NCBI RefSeq assembly: GCF_003001935.1
Contig: NZ_PVNG01000003.1
Location: forward strand, 248,001 to 312,000
Direction: 5' to 3'
Source of the DNA: Nonomuraea fuscirosea
GTDB lineage: Bacteria > Actinomycetota > Actinomycetes > Streptosporangiales > Streptosporangiaceae
DNA: 64,000 bases
Shown here: one piece after another, positions 8,339-16,653 of the stretch
Numbering within the stretch: position 1 is the first letter of the stretch
How the letters are laid out: the number at the start of each line of letters is the position of its first letter
Notes under the pieces: generated by a model
Told to the model about the DNA's origin: nothing
The model's database searches: none
What the model saw: the letters and a program-made list of their open reading frames with translations, nothing else
Position numbers and translations under genes: made by a program

Positions 8339-9058
8339 TCAGCGGCCCAGATAGGCGCCGCCGTTGACGTGCACCACCTGCCCGGTGACGTGCCTGGCTC
8401 CCGCGGAGGCCAGGAACAGAACGGTATCGGCCACGTCAGCGGGACTGCCAGGGCGGCCGTTGCGCGTGTTCTCGACGCGGGTCCTGATGCCCTCCTCGGT
8501 GAGGCGGCCGCGGAAGAACTCGGTGTCGAGGACGAGCCCGGGGGAGACGACGTTGGCCGTGATGCCCCTGGGGCCGAATTCGGCGGCCAGGTCGGCGGTC
8601 CAGGACTCCAGGGCGGCCTTGGCGGCGCCGTACGAGCCGGAGCCCGTGCCCCTGGCGGCGATCGAGCCGAGCGAGACGATCCGGCCGCCGTCGTTCAGGC
8701 GCGGGGACAGCGCGGTCGTCACCAGGACGGCGGACATGAGGTTGGCGTTGAGGTTGGCCCACCAGCTCTCGGCCACGTCGATCAGCTCTTCGGGCTGTGT
8801 GCGGCCCAGGTTGGTGTTGCCGCCGGCGTTGTTGACCAGCACGTCCACCCGTTCGGGCAGGTGGGGCAGCGCCTCGCGCACCTCGGCGGCGCTCGCGGCG
8901 TCGAACGCGACGAACTCGGCCCGCAGCTCGCGGGCGGCCTCGGCCAGCACGGCCTCGCGGCGGCCGGTGATCGTGACGCGGTCGCCGAGCGCGACGAACG
9001 CCTCGGCTATCGCGTATCCGATGCCGGTTCCGCCGCCGGTCACCACAACCTCGCGCAT
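8339..9058 (-). CDS. short-chain dehydrogenase/reductase (FabG-like)
   Basis: 239 residues. The NAD(P)-binding motif TGGGTGIG is near the N-terminus, NNAGG stabilises the central sheet, and the catalytic set is Ser in SLGSIAA with Tyr and Lys in GSYGAAKAAL. The C-terminus HVTGQVVHVNGGAYLGR is typical of FabG-like reductases. ATG at 9058 was chosen as it opens the Rossmann strand directly (MREVVVTGG) with GGGAG upstream; an ATG 33 bases earlier would add 11 residues. The gene leads into the acyl-CoA carboxylase gene, suggesting a fatty or branched acyl pathway, but the substrate is unknown. Confidence 0.86.
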   Translation of the reverse strand: MREVVVTGGGTGIGYAIAEAFVALGDRVTITGRREAVLAEAARELRAEFVAFDAASAAEVREALPHLPERVDVLVNNAGGNTNLGRTQPEELIDVAESWWANLNANLMSAVLVTTALSPRLNDGGRIVSLGSIAARGTGSGSYGAAKAALESWTADLAAEFGPRGITANVVSPGLVLDTEFFRGRLTEEGIRTRVENTRNGRPGSPADVADTVLFLASAGARHVTGQVVHVNGGAYLGR

Positions 9059-9188
9059 GAAACCGACAGCTCCCGAATGCGATCCGAACATTCCTCGGGT
9101 AGACCATAGCCGCTCGGCATATCTCCGGCGACGGCCGGTGCCCCTTCCTTAGGGTGAGTGCGCTTTCACAGGTTCCCAGGAGGTATGC

Positions 9189-9461
9189 ATGAGCCAGAGC
9201 ATGCTCGGCGGCGACCCCGCGGAAATGCAGCAGATGTCGACCCAGTTCACGCAGCAGTCGGAGGCGGTCCGCACCACGATGACCGCGCTCGACCGCGAGG
9301 CCGCCAAGGTGGGCACGGCGTGGACGGGGCCGGGAGCGCAGCGCTTCCAGCAGGCGTGGCAGAACTACCGGACGGCGTTCCAGCGGATGACCGAGGAGCT
9401 GCAGGAGGCTTCGCGGGTCATCGGGACCTACCGGCAGAACATCGAGTCCGCCACGAAATGA
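9189..9461 (+). CDS. WXG100 family protein (EsxA/EsxB-like)
   Basis: 90 residues, the standard WXG100 size: two helices joined by a W-x-G turn (GTAWTGPGAQRF near residue 41). Start ATG is preceded by AGGAGGT at ideal spacing. WXG100 proteins are exported as helical hairpin dimers by ESX machines. This one stands alone, without a second small WXG gene next to it, and lies 234 bases upstream of the first pseudokinase gene, which places it at the edge of the secretion region. It may be a homodimer. Confidence 0.88.
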   Translation: MSQSMLGGDPAEMQQMSTQFTQQSEAVRTTMTALDREAAKVGTAWTGPGAQRFQQAWQNYRTAFQRMTEELQEASRVIGTYRQNIESATK

Positions 9462-9576
9462 TCACCGAGAGGGGCCCTGGCGAGGGAGCTGGGGCTTCTT
9501 TCCGTTGTGGGCGGGTCTCCGTGGTGAGCACGGCCTTTCCGTACGGGGAGGAGGGGCGCGGGGCCGTTCTGGCCGA

Positions 9577-9610
9577 TGACAGCCTCGGGGCGCATTGACG
9601 GTGGCTGTCA
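9577..9610. other. stem-loop in the 234-base gap between WXG100 and pseudokinase genes
   Basis: TGACAGCC at 9577-9584 pairs with GGCTGTCA at 9603-9610 around an 18-base loop, with flanking GGCC/GGCC extending the fold. It could end transcription of the WXG100 gene. The remainder of 9462-9695 holds no gene that I can support, apart from the conserved element at 9627. Confidence 0.35.
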
Positions 9611-9626
9611 GAGAGGCCGACCGAAA

Positions 9627-9662
9627 CCTCTGATGCGTATGTGACGTATTTGGTTAAATGTC
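9627..9662 (+). promoter_or_regulatory. conserved element upstream of pseudokinase gene 1
   Basis: Thirty-six bases here match 28 of the 36 bases at 13361-13396, which lies in the same position upstream of the second pseudokinase gene. Shared words include CTGATGCG, GTGACG and AATGTC. The element is AT-richer than its surroundings. It may be a shared promoter or operator that gives the two receptor genes the same control; no clear -35/-10 pair at normal spacing is visible. Confidence 0.5.
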
Positions 9663-9695
9663 TCTGTTCATGACGCCCATCCGGAGAGGACTGTC

Positions 9696-12116
9696 ATGGC
9701 GGAGAAGGACTCCTCCACGCCCGAGCGCATAGGCGGCCGCACGATCGTCGGCCACCTGGGCGAGGGGCCGCGAGGCCCGGTCCATCTGGCACGTGAGTCC
9801 GAGGGCGCTCCCCAGGTCGTGATCAAGACGATGGCCGCCGATCCCGGGTTCGTGGACCGGCTGAAGGCCGTCACCCGGGTGTCCGGCCCTCATGTCGCCC
9901 GCACGCTGGACGCCGGCGTCGAGGGCGGCGTCGCGTACGTGGTCAGGGAGCACGTCGAAGGCCGTTCACTGACCGCCGCCGTCGCGGCCGACGGCCCGCT
10001 GACCGGCGACGCGCTGGAGCGGGTGGCCATCGGCACGCTGACCGCGCTGACCGCCGTCCACGCGGCCGGGTTCGCGCACCGGGGGCTGACCCCGTCGAAC
10101 GTGATCCTCACCGGCGACGGGCTCCGCGTCACCGACCCCGAACTCGGCGATCCGGCCGGCGAACTCGGCTACCGGGCGCCCGAGCAGTTCGGCGGGCAGC
10201 AGTACGGGCCGTACGCCGACGTCTTCGCCTGGGCCGCGACCGTGGTCTTCGCCGCCACGGGGACCGCGCCGTTCCGGGCCGACGCGGCCGCCGTGCTGAA
10301 CGAGGAACCGCGGGTCGGCGCGTTGCCTGAGCCGCTGCGTCAGGTGGTGCTCGCCGCGCTCGCCAAGGATCCGGCGGGGCGGCCCACGGCGTACACGGCG
10401 CTGGAGCGCCTCCGCGCCGCCGCCGGCGCCCCCACCCCCGGCCCGGCCGAGACCCCCGCCGCCCCCGGAGCTCCCGGAGCAGCAGGTGGCACGATGGCCG
10501 GAGGCGCCGCAGGTGGTGCGGTGGCCGGAGGCGCCGCACAGCCGGCGGCCGCGGTGGTGCCGACCCTGCTGCCGATCCAGCTGAACATCGCGGGCCTCCA
10601 GGCACCCCAGATGCCCCCTCCCCAGACCGCCCACCCCGCACCGCCACCCCAGGCCGGGCCGCCATCCCAGGCCGGGCCGCCATCCCAGGCCGGGCCGCCA
10701 TCCCAGGCCGGGCCGCCATCCCAGGCCGGGCCGGCACCTCAGGCCGGGCCGCCGACCCAGGCCGGGACGCCGCCCCAGGCGGTGCCCACGTCACCCGAGA
10801 CCGGGCCGCTGCCCCAGTCCGTCCCGATGCCACCCCCGCCCGCTCCGCCCGGCCCGATGGGCCCGCCCCAGATGGGCCCGCCTCCGATGGGCGCGGGTCC
10901 GGCGGGCCCTGGCCCGATGAACCCGATGGGGCAGGAGTCGGGTCCGATGGTTCCGGGGCCGGTCGGTTCCGGGCCGGTGGGGCAGTCGGCGATGGGGCCT
11001 GGGGAGGCTGGCTGGGCTGGGCCTGGGCCGGTCGGCGGGTCTGGGCCGGTGTCGGGTGGGGCCGGGGAGCCGGTGCCCACGTTGATGTATCAGACCTGGG
11101 GACCCCCGCCAGGGCCCGGGCGGCCGGAGCCGGCCAACGGGTGGACGCCTCCGAGCGCGCCCAGGCAGGACGACGGCCGGCAGCAGAAGCCGTTCCCCAT
11201 CGGGCTGGTGGCGGGCGTGACCGCCGTCGTGCTCATGGCCGGCCTCGGGTTGTGGGGCGCGAGCCAGTACTCGGGCAAGGTGACGTTCGCGCCGATCGCC
11301 GCCACCGGCGGCGGGACGGCCACGGGTGAGTCGTCGGCGGAGGCGGTCCCGAACGCCGTGACGACCGTGCCCACGCAGCCCCAGGGCGAGGTGACCGCGC
11401 CCTGGGCGACCACGCCCGGCCAGGGGGACGACGAGGTCGGCCCGATGGTGCTGCCGACCGAGGGCCCCACGGGCACGGCGAGCGTCCCGGTGCTGACGAC
11501 GGTGCCGACCCCGGCCCCGCTCCCGACCAGTTCGGTGGCGGTCCCCACGGGCAGGCCCACGGTGACGAAGACGGCCAGGCCGCCGGCGACGCCCACCAGG
11601 AGGCCGGTCAAGAAGACCCCCACCAGGCAGGCCAAGCCGACGGCCACGGTGACGAAGACGGCGCGCCCGACGGCCAAGCCGACCGCCACGCCCACGCCGA
11701 CCAGGACCACCCAGGCGCCCAAGCCGACCCCGACGAAGACCACCAAGCCGCCGGAGCCGAAGCCGACCAAGACGACCGCGGCCCCGGTGAAGAACCCCTA
11801 CACCGCGGCCCAGGTCTGCGGCGGCGGTTTCTCGGTCCAGCGGTCCAGCTCGTTCTCGGGCGGCACGACGTACCAGTTGTGGAACAACAGCACGTCGCAG
11901 AACTGCGTGGTCACCATCAAGTCGGGCGCGAACGTCGGCAAGGAGACCCCGGTCAGCGCGACGCTGGAGGTGCAGGGCGGCGGCAGCAAGACCGACTCCG
12001 GGTCCTTCAAGTGGTACGCGGGCCCGGTGAAGCTGTCGGCGGCGGGGAAGTGCGTGCGGTATTCGGGCAGCGCCGGTTCCGGCAGCACGAGCGCGGGATG
12101 GGCTAATTGCGGGTGA
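9696..12116 (+). CDS. membrane pseudokinase receptor 1, Ser/Thr kinase fold with four-Cys outer domain
   Basis: 806 residues. A kinase-like domain spans about 12-245: glycine loop GEGPRGPV and the ATP-binding lysine (VVIKTM) remain, but the catalytic loop reads HRG (128-130) where HRD is needed, the DFG motif is DPE (147-149), the activation loop is very short and the helix-C glutamate is not obvious. Catalysis is therefore unlikely although nucleotide binding is possible. A Pro-rich region with SQAGPP repeats and Met/Gly/Pro runs follows, then a transmembrane helix near 505-525, a Thr/Pro stalk, and an extracytoplasmic domain at 700-806 with four cysteines. Its stop overlaps the mycosin start, so the two are probably cotranslated. 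Automated annotation would call it a kinase. Confidence 0.82.
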   Translation: MAEKDSSTPERIGGRTIVGHLGEGPRGPVHLARESEGAPQVVIKTMAADPGFVDRLKAVTRVSGPHVARTLDAGVEGGVAYVVREHVEGRSLTAAVAADGPLTGDALERVAIGTLTALTAVHAAGFAHRGLTPSNVILTGDGLRVTDPELGDPAGELGYRAPEQFGGQQYGPYADVFAWAATVVFAATGTAPFRADAAAVLNEEPRVGALPEPLRQVVLAALAKDPAGRPTAYTALERLRAAAGAPTPGPAETPAAPGAPGAAGGTMAGGAAGGAVAGGAAQPAAAVVPTLLPIQLNIAGLQAPQMPPPQTAHPAPPPQAGPPSQAGPPSQAGPPSQAGPPSQAGPAPQAGPPTQAGTPPQAVPTSPETGPLPQSVPMPPPPAPPGPMGPPQMGPPPMGAGPAGPGPMNPMGQESGPMVPGPVGSGPVGQSAMGPGEAGWAGPGPVGGSGPVSGGAGEPVPTLMYQTWGPPPGPGRPEPANGWTPPSAPRQDDGRQQKPFPIGLVAGVTAVVLMAGLGLWGASQYSGKVTFAPIAATGGGTATGESSAEAVPNAVTTVPTQPQGEVTAPWATTPGQGDDEVGPMVLPTEGPTGTASVPVLTTVPTPAPLPTSSVAVPTGRPTVTKTARPPATPTRRPVKKTPTRQAKPTATVTKTARPTAKPTATPTPTRTTQAPKPTPTKTTKPPEPKPTKTTAAPVKNPYTAAQVCGGGFSVQRSSSFSGGTTYQLWNNSTSQNCVVTIKSGANVGKETPVSATLEVQGGGSKTDSGSFKWYAGPVKLSAAGKCVRYSGSAGSGSTSAGWANCG
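10650..10760. repeat. 18-bp tandem repeats encoding PPSQAG units
   Basis: Inside pseudokinase gene 1, the unit GCCGGGCCGCCATCCCAG recurs about five times nearly exactly and continues in diverged form, encoding QAGPPS hexapeptides in the cytoplasmic linker. Copy number may vary between strains. The near identity of codons suggests recent expansion by slippage. Confidence 0.8.
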
Positions 12117-13321
12117 TTCCCGATGACCCCGGCAGGGGCCGCCCGGGGCGCAGGACGCCTCGGGCGGGGCGCGTGATCGTCCGCGCCCTCCTGGCGACCG
12201 TGCTCGCCCTGCACGCCCTAGCGGCCCCGGCCGCGGCGGCGGCGCCCGAGGAGTGCAATCCGAAGAAGGGCACGCTGAAGCTGCCGGCCACCGAGCCGTG
12301 GGCGCAGAAGCGGCTGGACATCAAGAACGCCTGGCGGCTGACCAGGGGCGCGGGCGTGCGGATCGCGGTCGTCGACAGCGGTGTCGACTATCGGCATCCG
12401 CAGCTGCCGATCGCCAAGATCATCGACGAGACGCACACCGGGCACACCGACTGCGTGGGCCACGGCACGGCCGTCTCGGGCATCATCGGCGCCCGCTACG
12501 TGGCCGGCGTCTCCTTCCACGGGGTCGCGCCGGAGTCCACGATCGTGGTGGTCAAGCAGAGCAACAAGAGCGAAGGCGACATCAACAAGCTCATCAGCGC
12601 CATCGACGACGCGGTCTCGGCCAAGCCCAAGGTGATCAACATCTCCGTGAAGGCCGCCGACCATCCCCGGCTCAAGGCCGCCGTCCAGCGGGCGCTGGCG
12701 GCGGACGTCGTCGTGGTCGCCGCCGCGGGCAACGTCGACGGCCCGGAGGACGAGGACGTGCCCGCCTATCCGGCGGCGTACGAGGGCGTGCTCGCCGTGG
12801 GCGCGGCCACCCCGGACGGCCGCCGGGCCGACTCCTCCAACGCCGCCACCCCGGTCGGCGTGCTCGGCCCCGGCACCGACATCACCGCGCCCTGGCCGGG
12901 CGGGACCTTCATGCGCGGCCTGGAGGGCACGAGCTTCGCGGCGCCGTACGTGGCGGGCACCGCCGCCCTGGTGCGGGCCCGCTTCCCCCAGCTCGACCAG
13001 GAGCAGGTACGGCGGCGCATCATCGCCACCGCCGACGGCGCGGCCGGGGCGGGCACCGGAGCGGGCATGGTCAACCCGCTGCTCGCGCTGACCGCAGTGC
13101 TGCCGTACGAGCGGGGCGGCATGCCCGTGGTGGCCGAGCCGCCGGCGAGCGCGCTGCCGGCCGACGCCGTGGCCAAGGTTCCGCCGCGGGACGAGAACGC
13201 CGTCGGCATCGCCATGGCCGTGGGCGCCGGCGTGATGCTGGCGATCATGCTCACCGCCGCGTTCGCGCTGCTCATTCCGCAGGCGCGGCGCAGAAGGTGG
13301 CGTCCCGGCCGCATGGCTTAA
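12113..13321 (+). CDS. mycP: mycosin, membrane-anchored subtilisin-like serine protease of ESX
   Basis: 402 residues from GTG at 12113, whose GTGA overlaps the upstream stop; GTG at 12173 or TTG at 12107 are alternatives. A signal peptide ends near APAAAAAP. The S8 protease has Asp88 (VVDSGVDY), His117 (GHGTAVSG), Asn207 (AAAGN) and Ser274 (GTSFAAPYVAG). A C-terminal helix at about 365-388 anchors it in the membrane with the protease outside. Mycosins are essential ESX components that stabilise the membrane complex and cleave some substrates. It sits between the two pseudokinase genes, an arrangement that suggests they work together. Confidence 0.9.
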   Translation: MIPDDPGRGRPGRRTPRAGRVIVRALLATVLALHALAAPAAAAAPEECNPKKGTLKLPATEPWAQKRLDIKNAWRLTRGAGVRIAVVDSGVDYRHPQLPIAKIIDETHTGHTDCVGHGTAVSGIIGARYVAGVSFHGVAPESTIVVVKQSNKSEGDINKLISAIDDAVSAKPKVINISVKAADHPRLKAAVQRALAADVVVVAAAGNVDGPEDEDVPAYPAAYEGVLAVGAATPDGRRADSSNAATPVGVLGPGTDITAPWPGGTFMRGLEGTSFAAPYVAGTAALVRARFPQLDQEQVRRRIIATADGAAGAGTGAGMVNPLLALTAVLPYERGGMPVVAEPPASALPADAVAKVPPRDENAVGIAMAVGAGVMLAIMLTAAFALLIPQARRRRWRPGRMA

Positions 13322-13360
13322 AAGTTGCAATTGGGTGAAATGTCAATCTGCACGTCAAAT

Positions 13361-13396
13361 CCCCTGATGCGGAAGTGACGGATGCGATTGAATGTC
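13361..13396 (+). promoter_or_regulatory. conserved element upstream of pseudokinase gene 2
   Basis: Second copy of the element found at 9627-9662, 28 of 36 bases identical. It begins 40 bases after the mycosin stop and ends 35 bases before the pseudokinase 2 start, so it probably starts a separate transcript for that gene. Confidence 0.5.
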
Positions 13397-13431
13397 GCGT
13401 TGAAGATCGTGGATTGACTGGAGGGACGGAA

Positions 13432-15753
13432 ATGCACCCCTTGCGGCCGGGCGATCCCGAGAAGCTGGGCGCGTACGACCTCTTAGGACGCCTGGCCGAC
13501 GGCCCGCGTGGCGTGGCCTTCCTCGGCAAGGAGTCCGACGGCGAGGAGGCCGGCGACGCGCCGCTCCGGGTGATCAAACTGCTGCCGCCCGCCCCGAGCC
13601 TCGGCGGCGGCGACGACATCGCCCGGCTCTCGGGAACGCAGCGCGTGTCGAGCTCGTACGTCGCCAGAGTTCTGGACGCGGGCAGGCACGGCGAGCAGCT
13701 CTACGTGGTACGCGAGCACATCCAGGGCCACAGCCTCGCCGAGGTCGTGACCCACGACGGCCCGCTCGACGCCGACGCCCTCGAACGCGTGTCCGTGGGC
13801 GTGCTGACCGCCCTCACGGCGGTGCACCTGGCCGGCATCACGCACCGCGGGCTGACCCCGCACAACGTCATCATGGGCCCCGACGGGCCCCGCGTGACCG
13901 ACATCGACCTCGGTGAGCCGGTCGGCGAGGTGAGCTACCGCGCCCCCGAGCAGATCAACGGCCTGGGTTACGGCCCGTACGCCGACGTGTTCTCCTGGGC
14001 CGCCATCATGGTGTTCGCCGCGACTGGGAAGCCGCCGTTCGGCCCCGACGAGGAGTCGGTGCTGACCGGCGAGCCCGACGTGGGCGAGGTCGGCGTCCTG
14101 GCCGAGCCGCTGCGCCAGGTGGCGCTGTCGGCCCTGGGCAAGGACGTGGGCTCGCGCCCCACCACGTACGTGGCGCTCCTGCGCGTGCTCGGCGACAAGC
14201 GCGGCGTCACCGGCGGCCCCAAGGCCCCGCCGCTGCAGCCCGGCATCGCCGCCGCTCCCGGGACCCCGGTCGGCGCGGCTTCCGGTCCGCAGGGCCCCTT
14301 CAACGCTCCCAACGCCTTCAACGCGCCCGGCGCTCCCGGCCAGCCCGGCACGCCGGCGCCCGGCGCCTTCGGCGTTCCAGGAGCGCCCGGCGTTCCAGGG
14401 GCGTTCAACGGCCCCGGTGCTCCCGGCGCCGCGGACGCGCCGATCGAGGGTGTGCCCGTGCCGAGCCTGCCCCCGATGACCGGGCAGCCCATGCCGGGCC
14501 AGCCGCCGATGGGCGGGCCGTCGGGGCCGCCGCAGCAGCCGTGGGGGCCGCCGTCGCTGCCGCAGGGCCAGCTGGACGGCCCGGGCCCGATGGCCGGCGT
14601 GCCGATCGCGCCCGCGGGCCCCGGCGCTGAGCCGCCGCCCGAGCAGCAGCGCCCGACGGCGGTCCTCGGCCAGACGGTGCCCTCCCGCCCGCCGCGCAGG
14701 TTCCCGCTGGGCCTGGCCGCCGCGGTCGGCGCGCTCGCGCTGCTGTCCGGAGTGGGACTGTGGGGCGCGGGCCAGTACGCCTCGACGCACCGCTTCGAGG
14801 TCGTGGCGGCGGCGAACCCGTCGCCCGTGGGCACCGTGGAGGCCGGCGGCAAGGGCGGCGAGGCCCCGTCGTCGGACCAGGGTGAGGGCCAGGGCCCGGG
14901 TCAGCCGCAGGGACAGACGCAGACCCAGCCCGACCCCGGGCAGACCCAGGCCGAGGTGACCGTGCCGTGGGGCGTGACGCAGAGCGCCGACCCCGGCAAC
15001 GACGTCGGCCCGATGGTGCTGCCGAACGACTGGACCTCCCAGTCGCCCGCGACGCCCGAGCTCAGCACGGTGCCGACGCCGCTGCCCATCACCACCCGGC
15101 CCGTCGCGCCGCCCAGGGTGACCGTGCAGCCGCCCGTGGCCCAGCCCACGGTGACCGTGACGGCGAGCACCCCGTCCACGCCGACGCCCTCGAACGAGAT
15201 CCCGCCCCAGACGACTGAAACTCCGACGCCCACCCCGTCCGAGTCCGGGACTCCGGTGCCGACCGTCACCGTGACGATCACGCCCACCCCGACGGTGACC
15301 GAGACCGCGACCCCGGTCCCGACCTCCACCGCCACCGCGGCGCCGACCCTCACGTGGCTTCCCACGACGGCTCCCACGAGCAAGCCGACGGCGACGCGGA
15401 CCGCCCCGCGCCCCTCGCTCACCGCCAAGCCGGCTCGCAACCCGCACTCGCCGGCCTCGGTCTGCGGGTCGGGGTTCGTGGTGAAGGGCGCGAAGGAGTT
15501 CCAGGGCGGCCAGGTCGTCCTGCTCGTCCACCAGGCGAGCGGTGAGGGCTGCGTGGTCACGATGAAGCGCGAGGACGTCGGCCAGAAGGCCAACATGAGC
15601 GCCGCGATCTCGGTGCAGAACGGCGGCAACAAGAGGGACAACGGTTCGTACGAGTACTACGCGGGGCCGGTCAAGCTGCCCGCAAAGGGTAAGTGCGTCC
15701 GGTACTCCGGCAGCGTCGGCAACGCCGGCACCGCCGGCTCGGCCTGCCTCTGA
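13432..15753 (+). CDS. membrane pseudokinase receptor 2, paralogue of the product at 9696
   Basis: 773 residues from ATG at 13432, preceded by GGAGGG. It has the same layout as pseudokinase 1: a kinase-like domain (about 12-255), Pro/Gly-rich linker, a transmembrane helix near 424-446, a Thr/Pro stalk and a four-Cys outer domain (670-773). The ATP lysine is kept (RVIKLL), but the catalytic loop is HRG (138-140) and DFG is replaced by DID (157-159). HRGLTPxNVI and GYGPYADVF are shared with pseudokinase 1. In the outer domain AGPVKL and GKCVRYSGS are identical, pointing to the same kind of ligand. A clear terminator follows. Confidence 0.82.
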   Translation: MHPLRPGDPEKLGAYDLLGRLADGPRGVAFLGKESDGEEAGDAPLRVIKLLPPAPSLGGGDDIARLSGTQRVSSSYVARVLDAGRHGEQLYVVREHIQGHSLAEVVTHDGPLDADALERVSVGVLTALTAVHLAGITHRGLTPHNVIMGPDGPRVTDIDLGEPVGEVSYRAPEQINGLGYGPYADVFSWAAIMVFAATGKPPFGPDEESVLTGEPDVGEVGVLAEPLRQVALSALGKDVGSRPTTYVALLRVLGDKRGVTGGPKAPPLQPGIAAAPGTPVGAASGPQGPFNAPNAFNAPGAPGQPGTPAPGAFGVPGAPGVPGAFNGPGAPGAADAPIEGVPVPSLPPMTGQPMPGQPPMGGPSGPPQQPWGPPSLPQGQLDGPGPMAGVPIAPAGPGAEPPPEQQRPTAVLGQTVPSRPPRRFPLGLAAAVGALALLSGVGLWGAGQYASTHRFEVVAAANPSPVGTVEAGGKGGEAPSSDQGEGQGPGQPQGQTQTQPDPGQTQAEVTVPWGVTQSADPGNDVGPMVLPNDWTSQSPATPELSTVPTPLPITTRPVAPPRVTVQPPVAQPTVTVTASTPSTPTPSNEIPPQTTETPTPTPSESGTPVPTVTVTITPTPTVTETATPVPTSTATAAPTLTWLPTTAPTSKPTATRTAPRPSLTAKPARNPHSPASVCGSGFVVKGAKEFQGGQVVLLVHQASGEGCVVTMKREDVGQKANMSAAISVQNGGNKRDNGSYEYYAGPVKLPAKGKCVRYSGSVGNAGTAGSACL

Positions 15754-15779
15754 CCCCTTCGGAGCACTCCGGCACGTGA

Positions 15780-15812
15780 AAACCCCCTCCGGGCAGGTCC
15801 CGGAGGGGGTTT
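15780..15812. terminator. intrinsic terminator after pseudokinase gene 2
   Basis: A 13-base perfect stem (AAACCCCCTCCGG paired with CCGGAGGGGGTTT) around a 7-base loop, ending in a T-run on the plus strand and preceded by A-residues, so it can act for both directions. It separates the pseudokinase gene from the convergent eccC-led unit. Confidence 0.88.
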
Positions 15813-15885
15813 CGCGTCAGAGGGCTCCGACCGGTGTCACAGAGCGCGAGCCGTCCCCGACCGCGCTCAGGGACGGAGACCGTTC

Positions 15886-16263
15886 TCAGGGACGCGGAGC
15901 ATTCATCAGCTCGTCCCTGGCGTCCGTGGCGGCCCGCTCGGCCATGACGACGGCCGCGGTGATCTCGTCGGCCAGGCGGCGCGCGTCCAGGCGCTTACGG
16001 CTCAGCGGGTGGATCTCCAGCGCGACCAGGGTGCCGAGCGCGTCGGTCCTGGCCACGATGCGGCCCTCGTCGGCCCGCCCGACGAACTGCCGCGCGCTCC
16101 ACTCGGCCGCCCGCTCCTCGGCCCGCCTGGCGGAAGCCACGACGGCGTCCAGCCGTTCCATCAGCTCCCGCATCTCGCGCGACCCGGGCGTCTCCGACGT
16201 TCCGGGCGTTCCGGCAGCCTCGCGATTCCCCGGCGGCCCGGGCATTTCAGGCATGAAGGGCAT
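15886..16263 (-). CDS. YbaB/EbfC-like protein 1 of the ESX region
   Basis: 125 residues. After a Pro/Gly/Met-rich N-terminus there is a helix (MRELMERLDAVVASARRAEE), a beta meander with a GRIVARTDALGTLVALEIHP core, and a C-terminal helix, which is the YbaB/EbfC fold. YbaB proteins bind DNA, but ESX loci carry divergent members (EspL in mycobacteria) that stabilise secreted factors. It is last in the minus-strand unit from eccC, 3 bases after the next YbaB-like gene. Its role is inferred. Confidence 0.72.
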   Translation of the reverse strand: MPFMPEMPGPPGNREAAGTPGTSETPGSREMRELMERLDAVVASARRAEERAAEWSARQFVGRADEGRIVARTDALGTLVALEIHPLSRKRLDARRLADEITAAVVMAERAATDARDELMNAPRP

Positions 16264-16266
16264 GGC

Positions 16267-16653
16267 TCATCCTTCCCGCAGCACACGTTCGATGTGGGGC
16301 GCGAGCGGATCGCCGCCCGGCAGGAATGGGTCCCGTCCGGACAGCCCCTCGGTCAGCTCCGTCAGCCGCTCGCCCATCGCCCCCTTGGCCGCGCCGATGG
16401 CCTGCTTGACGGCCTCGGCCAGCTCGACGTGGTCGAGGTCGCGCAGCCGGCGCGCGTCGATGCTCAGGCCGAGCAGCCCGCCGGTTCCCGAGACGCGGGC
16501 GCGGACGACCTCGCGGGCGTCGGCGCCCTCCATGCGTTCGCGGGCCAGCTCGTCCAGCGCGCCGCCGAGCGCGGCGGTCCAGGCGGTGACCTCGCGGACG
16601 AGGCCGGCCAGATCGCCCTCCCTGCCCTGGAGGAACGCGTCGATCTCGGTCAC
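16267..16653 (-). CDS. YbaB/EbfC-like protein 2 of the ESX region
   Basis: 128 residues from GTG at 16653, which overlaps the upstream stop as GTGA with GGAGGAG before it. The sequence has a long N-terminal helix, a strand pair around VRARVSGTGGLLGLSIDARRL and a C-terminal helix, again like YbaB. It could form a heterodimer with the product of the adjacent YbaB-like gene, since both are divergent and encoded together. Whether it binds DNA or an ESX protein cannot be told from sequence. Confidence 0.7.
   Translation of the reverse strand: MTEIDAFLQGREGDLAGLVREVTAWTAALGGALDELARERMEGADAREVVRARVSGTGGLLGLSIDARRLRDLDHVELAEAVKQAIGAAKGAMGERLTELTEGLSGRDPFLPGGDPLAPHIERVLREG

Noticed and set aside
6653..9109. 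An 818-codon plus-strand open frame antisense to accA and the SDR gene
   Set aside because: Both minus-strand genes have complete motif sets; this translation has none.
9696..12116. Active Ser/Thr kinase (PknB type)
   Set aside because: The catalytic-loop Asp is replaced by Gly and the DFG motif is DPE, so an active enzyme is unlikely.
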